Part shown: positions 51,458 to 60,006 of the stretch, in pieces
Layout of the letters: each line of letters opens with the position of its first letter
Numbering within the stretch: position 1 is the first letter of the stretch
NCBI GenBank assembly: GCA_037138595.1
Contig: JBAXIB010000013.1
Span: 1 to 64,000, forward strand
DNA: 64,000 nucleotides
Source: UBA4742 sp037138595
Lineage (GTDB): Bacteria > Actinomycetota > Acidimicrobiia > Acidimicrobiales > Acidimicrobilacustridaceae
Direction of reading: 5' to 3'
Translations under genes and position numbers: made by a program
The notes under the pieces: model-generated
What the model saw: the letters and a program-made list of their open reading frames with translations, nothing else
What the model was told of the DNA's origin: nothing
The model's database searches: none

Positions 51458-52135
51458 TCAAAGGCCAGTGATTGATGCCGCGATGCTGTTGATGAACGGG
51501 TCGAGGACGAGCACGAACGACTCGCCGCTAGCTGACGTCGCCGAAGTGAGATCGTCGACCGGGTCACTGGTGCGCAGGAACGTCGCCCGCTGGTAGGTGC
51601 GGTCATCGCCGACGATGGCACCCTCTACGTCGAATGCTGCTACGAGCCCGTCGCCGGTCGCGACTGGCTCGCCGCCTTGGTCGATGACCATAACGAGCGG
51701 CCCGTCTCCGCCATCAGACCCGGCCGGACCTGACGGAGTGCACGACAAAATGATGGTGAAATCCATGCCGGCCTCCTTGTGCACGTGAGCTTTTTTGAAC
51801 TCATCGAGTTCTTGCATGGCGATGAAGGAGGCACGGCTTGGGTAGCGCACGATGGCGACCCGATCCCAGGTGGGGTCGCCGAGCGGTTGACCCGCAACGT
51901 CGGCGACGAAGACCATGGTGGCGCCGACTGCGGCGAGCGACTTGAACGGTGCATACGCGTCATCGGCCTCGCGGCCCGAGATCGCCGGACGACCGTCGCG
52001 GTACTGGGCGACCTCGTGGTACTTCATCAGATTCAGCGCCCAGAACGCGTCGTCGTTGGCGGGATCGAGCAGCGCCCAGTCGCCAACCATTGCCCAGTTG
52101 ATCGTTCCGTATGCGGGGTTTGGTCCGTCTGCCAT
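51458..52135 (-). CDS. DUF1330-like alpha+beta barrel protein
   Basis: 225 residues. The core resembles dimeric alpha-beta barrel proteins of the DUF1330/EthD type: WALNLMKYHEVAQYRDG, then ATMVFVADVAGQPLG, WDRVAIVRYPSRASFIAM and HKEAGMDFTIIL. The C-terminal 80 residues are extra and variable. Such proteins often bind or modify small aromatic or lipid molecules, but function is unproven here. AAGGAG at correct spacing precedes ATG 52135. It lies downstream of the TetR gene and upstream of the uncharacterised gene, same strand, 72 bp and 44 bp apart. Confidence 0.72.
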   Translation of the reverse strand: MADGPNPAYGTINWAMVGDWALLDPANDDAFWALNLMKYHEVAQYRDGRPAISGREADDAYAPFKSLAAVGATMVFVADVAGQPLGDPTWDRVAIVRYPSRASFIAMQELDEFKKAHVHKEAGMDFTIILSCTPSGPAGSDGGDGPLVMVIDQGGEPVATGDGLVAAFDVEGAIVGDDRTYQRATFLRTSDPVDDLTSATSASGESFVLVLDPFINSIAASITGL

Positions 52136-52170
52136 GTGAGTCTCCTTAGTCGCTTTTGCTGATGTGGTGG

Positions 52171-52200
52171 TGGTCGATAAACGAGTGGTCGATAAACGAG
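52171..52200. repeat. Tandem 15-bp direct repeat upstream of the DUF1330-like gene
   Basis: TGGTCGATAAACGAG occurs twice in a row (52171-52185, 52186-52200) between the TetR stop codon and the DUF1330-like start. Confidence 0.75.
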
Positions 52201-52207
52201 TTGATTG

Positions 52208-52813
52208 CTAGCTATCGGCGCCGAGCAGCGCGCCAAGTGCGTCGGTCAGTATCGCTTGCGTCGCTCGGGACGAGAGCCCTCTGATCGAGCGCAGACCATC
52301 GACGGACTCGAACGCGACCAGCAACTCGATTCCCGCGGCACGGGTTGCTCGGACTGACGGGTCGAGTGCGTCGAGTTCGTTGCTGAACTGCATCTCGACC
52401 TGCTCCCGCATCGCGCCGCGTGTGAAATCCAACCGATCGGCGAGAATGGGGTCAGTGGGGGCCTTCGCTGACGCGGCCCGGTAGGCCGAAGCGACCGCAT
52501 CGAAAAGTCGCACGCGCGCACTCACTAGTCGGGCGATGCGTTCATCCAACGTGCCCGCGCCTAGCTGCGGGATCACCGTTAGCGGCGAGATCCGCTCGAA
52601 GTGTCGATCGATAGCGGCATGCATTAGTGCGGTGCTGTCTTCGAAGTAGCGGTAAACCGTGCGCCCCGAGACGCCAGCGAGCGCGGCGACCTGCTCGGGG
52701 GTGGGGTCAAGGTTCCCTTGGGTGAACAAATCGATCATCGCGTCAAGTACCTGGTTCATGCCCCGGTCGCGTCGTGCGCGGCGGCCGTCAACGATGGCGG
52801 TTGGTGAGGTCAT
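52208..52813 (-). CDS. TetR/AcrR-family transcriptional regulator
   Basis: 201 residues. The N-terminal helix-turn-helix (about 15-63) reads MNQVLDAMIDLFTQG, TPEQVAALAGVSGRTVYRYF, followed by a helical ligand-binding domain with no recognisable specificity. It is the second of four same-strand genes, lying 13 bp after the DUF2855 gene, so it may regulate the whole set. Binding sites of TetR proteins are usually palindromic; the 15-bp direct repeat downstream is not. Effector unknown. The start ATG at 52813 has no strong ribosome binding site. Confidence 0.82.
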   Translation of the reverse strand: MTSPTAIVDGRRARRDRGMNQVLDAMIDLFTQGNLDPTPEQVAALAGVSGRTVYRYFEDSTALMHAAIDRHFERISPLTVIPQLGAGTLDERIARLVSARVRLFDAVASAYRAASAKAPTDPILADRLDFTRGAMREQVEMQFSNELDALDPSVRATRAAGIELLVAFESVDGLRSIRGLSSRATQAILTDALGALLGADS

Positions 52814-52826
52814 GGGACCGAGCCGG

Positions 52827-53921
52827 TTACAACGACGCCGAAGGGTCGATCATGGTGGCGATGAAGCCGGTGCGCGGGTTGGTTCGGCCGGCGGCCAAAT
52901 CGCCGAAGGCTGCGACCACCGCGTCGGCCCCAACGACCTGTTCGAACGTGAGCCAGCTATCGGCCCAGTCGGCGAACGTGTTCCATGCGGCCGCCATACG
53001 TTGGGCCAAGCCATCGGCGCCCCACTCTTTGGTGCGCTTCGAAATTTGGGTGGGGGCGAAGAAGAATTCAGGCGTCGGGGCGGGCAGGTCGCCAGAGGTG
53101 GTGGCTTGGTGGTCCCAGTTGGTGTTGCCGACGATCATTGAGTGACCCAGGTTTCCCTCAAGGCGATGGTGCACGGCCTGGACTACGTCAGCGTTGCCAG
53201 CGATGTCGACGAACACCGACGGCACCGCGGCCAACTGATCGACGTTGTCGTAGGCGAGCACCTCGTTGTACAGGCCGAGGTCGGCGACCATCGCGACATT
53301 TCCTACCGAGGTCAGGCCCACAACCTTGGCGCCGCGGCGATGGGCTGAATGCGCCACGCCGAGCGCCGTCTTGGATGACGCGCTGGATACGACGATCTGC
53401 TCGGCCCCGAAGTCGCCTTGGTCGATCAGAAAATCATCGATGACGAACCCGGTGACAAAGAGCGGGTAGAGCAGCATCTGGTGTTGGTCGCGGTCGGCCC
53501 GGTAGCTCGGGTCGGCTTCGACTCGCTGATATCGGTTGTAGGTGCCGAACAGTCCTTCGCGGTGAGCCGCAACGTCGCTGAGACCAGAAGCATCAGACTT
53601 GCCGGGAGTGATGATGAGTTCGTCGGACATGGGAAGGAACCCGAAGAGTCGCTCGCCAACCGTCAGCGATTCCGACTGGCTCTCGGTCACTTCACCGAAG
53701 CCCCAGACCGGGACCCGGCCCCATTCGGCTGGAGACTCAGGGGCTGGGAATACCTCCCAGTAGCGCAGCATGTCGCCGAACACCGCGTAGGTGACGTTGT
53801 TGGCGGTGAGCCCGAACGCATCGACCCGGAGCCGACTTTGCCCCGGCTGCAGCGCTACGGCGTGGTCTTGGACGACTCGGGTTCGGGCGATGTCGCGGCG
53901 ATTGTTTTCTACTGTCGGCAT
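52827..53921 (-). CDS. DUF2855 family protein (MDR-like fold)
   Basis: 364 residues. It matches DUF2855 in length and blocks: TANNVTYAVFGDMLRYWEVFPAP near the N-terminus, RVPVWGFGEV, then a Rossmann-like region QIVVSSASSKTALGVAHSAHRRGAKVVGLTS and C-terminal FFFAPTQISKR. The arrangement recalls the medium-chain dehydrogenase/reductase superfamily, but the zinc ligands are not evident, so enzymatic activity is uncertain. It is the first of the four-gene unit (then TetR, DUF1330-like, unknown). No ribosome binding site or TANNNT box was found at ATG 53921. Confidence 0.78.
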   Translation of the reverse strand: MPTVENNRRDIARTRVVQDHAVALQPGQSRLRVDAFGLTANNVTYAVFGDMLRYWEVFPAPESPAEWGRVPVWGFGEVTESQSESLTVGERLFGFLPMSDELIITPGKSDASGLSDVAAHREGLFGTYNRYQRVEADPSYRADRDQHQMLLYPLFVTGFVIDDFLIDQGDFGAEQIVVSSASSKTALGVAHSAHRRGAKVVGLTSVGNVAMVADLGLYNEVLAYDNVDQLAAVPSVFVDIAGNADVVQAVHHRLEGNLGHSMIVGNTNWDHQATTSGDLPAPTPEFFFAPTQISKRTKEWGADGLAQRMAAAWNTFADWADSWLTFEQVVGADAVVAAFGDLAAGRTNPRTGFIATMIDPSASL

Positions 53922-54137
53922 GGATGATGTCTAGCGACCGCGGAAACAAATGTCAACGAGTTCGACAATAGATTCAGTGATCCGCCCGGTGTATGCGAAC
54001 GCGCCCACTGAAGCCGAGCCACGGAACCGAGTTATGCGACCCGATCGGGAGTGCCGTCGGCGATGCCGGGGGCCACCTCGATTACTTCAACTCATCACAG
54101 GTTGATCTGGCCAGCGCGGGTCAATGGGCCAGCGCCG

Positions 54138-54163
54138 GTGAATCTGGGTAGTTCCAGGTTCAC
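54138..54163 (-). terminator. Hairpin just after tRNA-Ser(GGA)
   Basis: A 10-bp stem with one G-U pair (54138-54147 against 54154-54163) and a 6-base loop, 7 bp from the tRNA 3' end on the minus strand; no U-tract. Confidence 0.45.
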
Positions 54164-54169
54164 TTCGAG

Positions 54170-54254
54170 CGGAGGGAGTGGGATTCGAACCCACGGTGAG
54201 TTTCCCCACACACGCTTTCCAAGCGTGCCGGTTCGGCCGCTCTCGCATCCCTCC
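54170..54254 (-). tRNA. tRNA-Ser (anticodon GGA)
   Basis: 85 nt on the minus strand. Acceptor arms GGAGGGA and TCCCTCC pair fully with discriminator G. The anticodon stem CACGC/GCGTG encloses loop TTGGAAA (anticodon GGA, reading UCC/UCU). A long class II variable arm is present. CCA is not encoded. It is the second serine tRNA gene in 4 kb and lies just upstream of and divergent from the SRP RNA gene. Confidence 0.93.
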
Positions 54255-54353
54255 CGGGTGCTTCGCACAGTCGCTGGCTGCACAATAAAGCCAACTAGAC
54301 GATCGTGCGATCGCTCAGGCTATCCTCAACGTGAACCCGCTTTTGCATGTGGT

Positions 54354-54449
54354 GGTCGGGTCCTGTGCAACGAGAGCCTGTGAATCGGGTCAGGGCCGGA
54401 AGGCAGCAGCTCTCAGCAGGGCCTCTTGTGTGCCGCAGATCGCCTGACC
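54354..54449 (+). ncRNA. ffs: Signal recognition particle RNA (small bacterial type)
   Basis: About 96 nt. The conserved domain IV tetraloop region GGTCAGGGCCGGAAGGCAGC is diagnostic, and ends GGTCGGG (54354-54360) and CCTGACC (54443-54449) close the outer helix. With Ffh it targets ribosomes making membrane proteins. The position directly before dnaX is the common actinobacterial arrangement. Exact 5' and 3' ends are uncertain by several bases; a possible -10 (TATCCT) is at 54321-54326. Confidence 0.85.
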
Positions 54450-54530
54450 ATCACATGGAGGAGCGGGTTCTCCGCGGGTTGAGCCGACTCGGCTTCGTCG
54501 GCAGGTGTGTCCCGGTAGGATCGGACGCCG

Positions 54531-56486
54531 ATGGCCTACCAGTCGCTCTACCGCCGATACCGTCCCCAGCGTTTTTCGGAATTGCGCGGACAAGAACACT
54601 TAGTTCGCGCGCTGCAACATGCAGTGACTACCAACACTGTGGGCCACGCGTACCTCTTCAGCGGGCCGCGCGGCACCGGCAAGACGTCGACGGCGCGCAT
54701 TTTGGCCAAGGTCCTCAACTGCGAGAACCCAATTGACGGTGAGCCCTGTGGTGTTTGTGATTCGTGCGTTGCCGTCGAACACGGCAGTTCCTTTGATGTA
54801 CACGAGCTTGATGCGGCTTCCAACAACGGTGTCGAAGCAATTCGTGAACTGATAACCAAAACCGCGATGGGAACGCCCGGCCGGACCAAGGTGTACATCC
54901 TCGACGAAGTGCACATGCTGTCGACCGCTGCATCTAATGCATTGCTAAAGACGCTTGAAGAACCTCCGCCACACGTGGTTTTTGTGCTCGCCACAACCGA
55001 TCCGCAAAAGGTGCTTCCGACGATTCGTAGTCGCACCCAGCATTTTGATGTGCGGTTACTTTCGGCCGATGAGTTGACCGCGCTTGCTGATTTCATCATC
55101 GCGGATGCTGAACTTGAGGTACCGGAAGGCGCGGTGGATTACGTCGTGCGCGTCGGCGCCGGTTCGGCGCGCGACATGGAATCAGCGTTGGACCAAGTCG
55201 TGGCGGCGGGTGGAATCCCTGACGACAGCGAAGCGGTCGACGAGCTAGTTGAGGCGCTCTGCTCGCGCGATACCGGTCGGGCGCTGCTCGCGGTCGAGGC
55301 GGCTTCAGCCCGCGGTCGCACGCCACGGTTGCTGGGCGAGATGTGCATCTCGCGGCTTCGTGATGTGTTCCTTGCCGCGATGGGCGCGGACTTGGCTCGC
55401 CTTCCTGATCGCGATCGCGAACGGGTGATTGACCAGGCGGCCAGGCTCGGAGCGGCCGGTGCGACTCGAGCACTCGACGTGATGGGCGAAGCGTTCGTCG
55501 GGATTCAAGACGCCCCTGATCAGCGCATTCCGCTCGAGGTCGCGTTAGTGCGATTGACCCGACCCGAACTCGACACTTCCTTAGCCGCTCTTGCTGAGCG
55601 CATCACGCGACTCGAACAACGAGGTCCTGTGGGATCGCCGCCGGCGAGTTCGTCTGATCGTGGTACCGAATCGATCGCGGATTCCCCAGGAACTGACGAA
55701 TCCGACGAGAGCTCTGATGGTGTCCCGCTAACCGCAGCGACCCACGGTGGGCGTCCGGCGGCTAGTGCACGTGAGGTACTGGAGGCCAAAAAGCAGGCAC
55801 GAGGTGCTGGGACTAGCCGAGCGACAGCAACCCGCGCTCCAACGGAGAAGTCGGCCGCTCCGAGTCAAGAGCCCTATTCGCCGCCCGAATCAACCGTAGA
55901 CGCGGCCGCAAGTGACGAATCAGTTGGTGTCGAGCCAGCAATAAACGAACCAACGTCTCCTGAACCAACGTCTCCTGAAGTTCGCGAAGCTCAAACTGTC
56001 GTCGGTGACCAACCGGTCAGCGCCGACGGTGTGCCGTCGATTGGCGAGGTGACTGAGGCATGGGAGAACTCAATACTCGCGTCGCTGTCTCCGCGGTCGA
56101 AAGCATTTTTTAGTGGTGGGCGGTTTGTGGCAGTAACCGATCGGGCCGCGGTATTCGGACTTCCGAACGCCACCCACATGCAGAAGTGCGAAAGTGGCCG
56201 GGCCGATGTTGAGGCGGCATTGTCAACCTACTTTGAGTGGCGACTCCCGCTGCAACTTGTTGTTGATGATGACTCAACGACGGCGACGCCACGTGCAGCC
56301 CAAATTGGTCAACCCAACGTGGTCGCGTCGGTCGAAACGCTCGAAACGCTCGAAACGGTCGAACGCCACGATGAGCGAGACGAAATCGATCCTGCCGACC
56401 TCGTTGACGCGACCGACGCCGGAACGACGTCGGTCGATCGGGTACGCGAACTTTTCCCTGGTGCTGAATTGATCGAGCCGACGTAA
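54531..56486 (+). CDS. dnaX: DNA polymerase III subunit gamma/tau
   Basis: 651 residues. AAA+ clamp-loader motifs: YRRYRPQRFSELRGQEHLV, Walker A GPRGTGKTSTARI, zinc module C(x)8CGVCDSC, Walker B VYILDEVHMLS and sensor 1 FVLATTDP; then lid and collar domains to about 370. An acidic, Pro/Ser/Thr-rich linker (about 370-500) and a C-terminal tau-like domain follow. No A-rich heptamer for programmed frameshifting is present; AAAAAG at codons 420-421 is too short. Start ATG 54531 has TAGGAT (54516-54521) nine bases upstream, so the leader is minimal. Together with ybaB and recR this is a conserved replication-repair operon. Confidence 0.95.
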   Translation: MAYQSLYRRYRPQRFSELRGQEHLVRALQHAVTTNTVGHAYLFSGPRGTGKTSTARILAKVLNCENPIDGEPCGVCDSCVAVEHGSSFDVHELDAASNNGVEAIRELITKTAMGTPGRTKVYILDEVHMLSTAASNALLKTLEEPPPHVVFVLATTDPQKVLPTIRSRTQHFDVRLLSADELTALADFIIADAELEVPEGAVDYVVRVGAGSARDMESALDQVVAAGGIPDDSEAVDELVEALCSRDTGRALLAVEAASARGRTPRLLGEMCISRLRDVFLAAMGADLARLPDRDRERVIDQAARLGAAGATRALDVMGEAFVGIQDAPDQRIPLEVALVRLTRPELDTSLAALAERITRLEQRGPVGSPPASSSDRGTESIADSPGTDESDESSDGVPLTAATHGGRPAASAREVLEAKKQARGAGTSRATATRAPTEKSAAPSQEPYSPPESTVDAAASDESVGVEPAINEPTSPEPTSPEVREAQTVVGDQPVSADGVPSIGEVTEAWENSILASLSPRSKAFFSGGRFVAVTDRAAVFGLPNATHMQKCESGRADVEAALSTYFEWRLPLQLVVDDDSTTATPRAAQIGQPNVVASVETLETLETVERHDERDEIDPADLVDATDAGTTSVDRVRELFPGAELIEPT

Positions 56487-56575
56487 CGGCTCCACGACAT
56501 AACCGCCCACGAGGCCACGACCGCCCGAGGTCACGACCGCACGACGTCGAACGAACTACCCACTATGGAGTCTTC

Positions 56576-57004
56576 ATGAGTGATCCGAACCTTCCTGACC
56601 CAACCGACACGGATAGCCCTGACGGCTTCGACATCGGCGCGTTATTGGAACAGGCGATGGGCATGCAGCAGCAATTGATGGATGCCCAGGCCGAAGCGGC
56701 CCACTCGGTCGTCGAAGGTGTCGCGGGCGGTGGAGCGGTTTCGGTGCGCGTCACTGGAGGCATGGTTTTCGAGTCGGTTTCCATCGCTCGAGCCGCAGTA
56801 GACCCCGATGATGTCGAACTGTTAGAAGATTTGGTGCTGGCAGCGCTGCACGACGCGATGGATCAGATCGCGAATCTTCAGCAGGCCTCGATGGGGGGCT
56901 TTGATCTGGGCGGGCTCGGTGGGCTGAGCGGGATGCTTGGCCTTGAAGGTCCTGACGACGCACGTGGTGAGGCATCCGAGCGCGATGACGGCGACGCGAC
57001 GTGA
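56576..57004 (+). CDS. YbaB/EbfC nucleoid-associated protein
   Basis: 142 residues. QQQLMDAQAEAAHSVVEGVAGGGAVSVRVTGG is the YbaB core (helix, Gly-rich turn, strand), followed by FESVSIARAAVDPDD and a C-terminal helix. N- and C-terminal acidic extensions (SDPNLPDPTDTDSPDG; RGEASERDDGDAT) exceed the usual size of about 105. YbaB dimers bind DNA and are encoded with recR. GGAG lies five bases before ATG 56576. Its stop overlaps the recR GTG start. Confidence 0.88.
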   Translation: MSDPNLPDPTDTDSPDGFDIGALLEQAMGMQQQLMDAQAEAAHSVVEGVAGGGAVSVRVTGGMVFESVSIARAAVDPDDVELLEDLVLAALHDAMDQIANLQQASMGGFDLGGLGGLSGMLGLEGPDDARGEASERDDGDAT

Positions 57005-57609
57005 GTACCTACGCCGGACCGGTTCAGGATCTGATCGACGAACTCGGGCGGTTGCCCGGTGTTGGCCCAAAGTCCGCGCAACGCATTGCGTTTCACTTAC
57101 TCAAACTGCCGAAAGTCGATGCAGTTCGACTTGCGGGCGCCATCGTAGAAGTAAAAGACAAGGTCACGTTCTGTCCTCGATGTTTCAACATCGCCGAAGG
57201 CGCGGAATGTTCGATCTGTAGTGATCCGCGTCGCGACGATTCGGTGATTTGTGTGGTCGAGGAACCGAAAGACATTGTGTCGGTCGAAAACACCGGAGAA
57301 TTCAAAGGCCGGTATCACGTCTTGCAGGGCGCGATCAGTCCGATTGAAGGTATCGGACCCGAGCAGCTGCGTATTCGCGAACTCTTGCTTCGACTCGAAC
57401 CCGAGTCGACCACTGAAATCATTTTGTGCACCAACCCCAACCTCGAGGGCGAAGCCACCGCGATGTATCTCAGTCGCCTCATCAAGCCATTGGGCGTCAA
57501 AGTCACCCGCATCGCCAGCGGGCTGCCGGTTGGCGGGGATCTTGAATATGCCGATGAACTCACCCTGGGGCGAGCGCTTGAGGGTCGACGCGAAATTGAT
57601 GCGGATTAG
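57001..57609 (+). CDS. recR: Recombination protein RecR
   Basis: 202 residues. HhH domain LIDELGRLPGVGPKSAQRIAFHLL, zinc finger with paired CPRC and CSIC (four cysteines), and Toprim domain VCVVEEPKDIVSVENTGEFKGRYHVL with the conserved Glu and Asp. LCTNPNLEGEATAMYLSRLIKP follows. RecR forms the RecFOR mediator that loads RecA on gapped DNA. GTG 57001 overlaps the ybaB stop (GTGA). The 3' end is 13 bp from the convergent thiolase gene. Confidence 0.95.
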   Translation: MSTYAGPVQDLIDELGRLPGVGPKSAQRIAFHLLKLPKVDAVRLAGAIVEVKDKVTFCPRCFNIAEGAECSICSDPRRDDSVICVVEEPKDIVSVENTGEFKGRYHVLQGAISPIEGIGPEQLRIRELLLRLEPESTTEIILCTNPNLEGEATAMYLSRLIKPLGVKVTRIASGLPVGGDLEYADELTLGRALEGRREIDAD

Positions 57610-57622
57610 TTGAGCGTTTTTG

Positions 57623-58804
57623 TTACAGCGCTCGGACGATGATGGCATCGCCCTGACCACCGCCACCACACAATGCGGCGGCACCGATTCCGCCGCCGCG
57701 GCGCTTGAGTTCATTAAGCACCTGCATGGTGATGCGAGCCCCTGACATGCCAACGGGATGTCCGAGGGCGATGGCGCCGCCGTTCACGTTGACGACGTCT
57801 TCGGAAATTCCGAGGTGCGCCATCGACGCGACACCAACGGCAGCAAACGCCTCATTGAGCTCGAACAGATCAATGTCGCTCACGGTGAGCCCGGCACGGG
57901 TGAGCGCTTGTTCGATCGCTCGAGCTGGTTGGGTGAGCAGCGACGGATCAGGACCGGCAACTTGCCCGTATCCGAGAATCTCGCCGAGTGGCTCGACGTT
58001 GAGCTCAGCTGCGATGGCTTGCGAGACGACGATGACTGCAGCGCCGCCGTCGCTAATTTGGGATGCATTGCCAGCGGTGATGTTGCCGGCCTTGTCGAAT
58101 GCGGGTCGCAACCCGGCCAATGATTCGGCCGTCGTTTCGCCTCGCACGCCTTCGTCGGTGGTGACGACAATCGGGTCACCTCGACGTTGGGGAACCTCAA
58201 CCGGAATGATCTCGTTGTCGAACAGTCCGTCCTTGGCTGCTCGCGCCGCACGTTCGTGTGACAGGTAGGCAACTCGGTCTTGTGACTCGCGATCGAGGCC
58301 AGCCGACGCTGCATATTTTTCGGTACCGGCACCCATCGCGCATTGGTCGAATGCGCAGAAAAGTCCGTCGTACATCATCGAATCGACGACGGTCTGGTCA
58401 CCGATTCGGTAACCGCCGCGTGCACCCGGAAGTAAGTACGGGGCATTGGTCATTGACTCCATGCCACCAGCGACGACGATGTCGGCTTCGCCTGCTTGGA
58501 TCATGAGGTCAGCGAGGTGAATGGCGTTGATGCCCGAGAGGCAGACCTTGTTGATCGTCGTTGCCGGCACTGACATAGGAATCCCTGCGTTGACCGCGGC
58601 TTGGCGGGCGGTCATCTGTCCGGCGCCCGCTTGCACGACCTGGCCCATGAAGACGTAATCAACCTGCTCGGGAGACAGGCCGGCGCGCTCAAGCGCGGCG
58701 GCAATCGCAAATCCCCCTAAGTCGGTGGCGGCAAACGAGGCAAGTGCCCCGGAAAGCTTCCCGATCGGCGTGCGTGCTCCTGAAAGAATGACAGATCCGG
58801 CCAT
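57623..58804 (-). CDS. Acetyl-CoA C-acetyltransferase (thiolase)
   Basis: 393 residues. Nucleophilic Cys is in INKVCLSGINAIHLA; the C-terminal active-site blocks are GGAIALGHPVGMSGARI (His) and AALCGGGGQGDAI (second Cys). Length and motifs match biosynthetic/degradative thiolases that join two acetyl-CoA to acetoacetyl-CoA. AGGAGGAG ribosome binding site precedes ATG 58804. It is 2.2 kb from ccr and mce; this first step could feed the ethylmalonyl-CoA pathway, although the separate operon also fits fatty-acid oxidation. Confidence 0.93.
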   Translation of the reverse strand: MAGSVILSGARTPIGKLSGALASFAATDLGGFAIAAALERAGLSPEQVDYVFMGQVVQAGAGQMTARQAAVNAGIPMSVPATTINKVCLSGINAIHLADLMIQAGEADIVVAGGMESMTNAPYLLPGARGGYRIGDQTVVDSMMYDGLFCAFDQCAMGAGTEKYAASAGLDRESQDRVAYLSHERAARAAKDGLFDNEIIPVEVPQRRGDPIVVTTDEGVRGETTAESLAGLRPAFDKAGNITAGNASQISDGGAAVIVVSQAIAAELNVEPLGEILGYGQVAGPDPSLLTQPARAIEQALTRAGLTVSDIDLFELNEAFAAVGVASMAHLGISEDVVNVNGGAIALGHPVGMSGARITMQVLNELKRRGGGIGAAALCGGGGQGDAIIVRAL

Positions 58805-58895
58805 GTTGAGGCTCCTCCTAAGTTCGTTCGGGGGATTCTATGGACCTCAGCTCGGATTCACCCAAAAAGGGCCCGATCAACCTAGTGCTGACTGG

Positions 58896-59834
58896 TTAAA
58901 CAGCCGGCGCTTGGTCGTCGGGACGTTCAGTGGCTGAGTTCTCAATTGCTCGACCGACCGCGGCGCGAACCATGCGCAGAACGGGGTCGCTCGGCGAGAT
59001 GATGTCGGTTCGACGATTGAGTTGCTCGTCGGTATCTCTGTCTTCGTCGCGGTTGAAGGTGTCGGGTGCCGCATGGTTGGCGGTGACCGGTGTTGCACTC
59101 GGTTCGGGTGACGAATCTGGCGTTTCGGGTTGCACGCCAAGTGACTTGCGAGTCGGCGTTGCGTCGCCGTTTGAGCTCGGGTGGCTCGATTCGGCCGACG
59201 TTGGGCGATCGATGATGCTGCCAGTGCGCAGATGTGGTGGCGCCATCGTAAGGTCAAGAACAGGTTTTTCTGCCGAGCCGATCAGCCGATCAATGGCTTG
59301 GTCAAGATCAGTGCGAGCGGCGAGCAGTCGTTGGTGAACTGCTCGCTCGCCACGCCGAATTTGCTCGGCGTGCGTTTCGGCTTCTTTGGTGATCTCAGCG
59401 GCCTGAAGCCGCGCTTGTTCGGTAGCAGTTTCGACGCTGGCGGCGACGACGGCCTTAGCCTCAGCCAGGATCGCCTCACTTTCGGCCTTAGCCGCGGCCA
59501 GAATCTGCTCAGCTTGCTGGAGTTCGTCGACCGCCCGATTGTGGATCTCCTCGGCGTCGACATCAGCTCGGGCCCGAGTCGCCACTGCGTGGCCTTCAGC
59601 TTCGGCTCGAAGTGCGTTTGCGCTATCTCGGGCCGAACGCAATACGACGGCAATTTCTTGTCCGGCTCGGGCGAAATCATCATTGTTGGCTGAATCGGTG
59701 CCAGCGCCGTTGGCCGGCATGTCTTGCAGCAGTTCGATTGCCTCCGCGAGAAAGCGATCGACGGATTCGCACTCATAGCCATTGGGCGAGAGTGGAAAGC
59801 GAAGCGCTCGGATTTCGTCAGGCGTGAGGCGCAT
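58896..59834 (-). CDS. DivIVA-domain coiled-coil protein
   Basis: 312 residues. N-terminal DivIVA motif MRLTPDEIRALRFPLSPNGYECESVDRFL binds membrane curvature and Gly-x-x-x-like lipid contacts. A long central coiled coil (60-190) rich in Ala, Glu and Arg (AADEILAAAKAESEAILAEAKAV type) follows, and a low-complexity Pro/Ser/Thr tail. Such proteins scaffold polar growth or division in Actinobacteria. ATG 59834 matches the family N-terminus; the extension to 59867 (with CAFCGK) is less likely. The upstream region shares 172 bp with the divergent ccr gene. Confidence 0.78.
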   Translation of the reverse strand: MRLTPDEIRALRFPLSPNGYECESVDRFLAEAIELLQDMPANGAGTDSANNDDFARAGQEIAVVLRSARDSANALRAEAEGHAVATRARADVDAEEIHNRAVDELQQAEQILAAAKAESEAILAEAKAVVAASVETATEQARLQAAEITKEAETHAEQIRRGERAVHQRLLAARTDLDQAIDRLIGSAEKPVLDLTMAPPHLRTGSIIDRPTSAESSHPSSNGDATPTRKSLGVQPETPDSSPEPSATPVTANHAAPDTFNRDEDRDTDEQLNRRTDIISPSDPVLRMVRAAVGRAIENSATERPDDQAPAV

Positions 59835-59971
59835 GGCCGTATTCTTTCCGCAAAAGGCGCACTGCATTGGCGGTAGCCGTCCGACTGCCGTCGAAGAAGG
59901 ATACCTTAGAACGCCGTTCTCGTGCCTTTGGCGGATACTTCAAGCTAGTTGAGCCCAATTTGGCAGGGCTT

Positions 59972-59999
59972 TTGGTCGAGCCGTCGAGCGGGCTACGTT
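59972..59999 (+). promoter_or_regulatory. Promoter of leaderless ccr mRNA
   Basis: TTGGTC (59972-59977), a 16-bp spacer and TACGTT (59994-59999) seven bases before ATG 60007. No Shine-Dalgarno is present. Confidence 0.55.
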
Positions 60000-60006
60000 G
60001 TCGATC

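Noticed and set aside
50135..54254. tRNA-Ser-flanked genomic island with attachment sites
   Set aside because: No integrase, transposase or direct repeat of the tRNA 3' ends was found; tadA within the block is housekeeping.
55785..55800. dnaX frameshift site (GCC AAA AAG)
   Set aside because: Only five A's and no X-XXY-YYZ heptamer or following stem was seen; tau-only production is the simpler reading.
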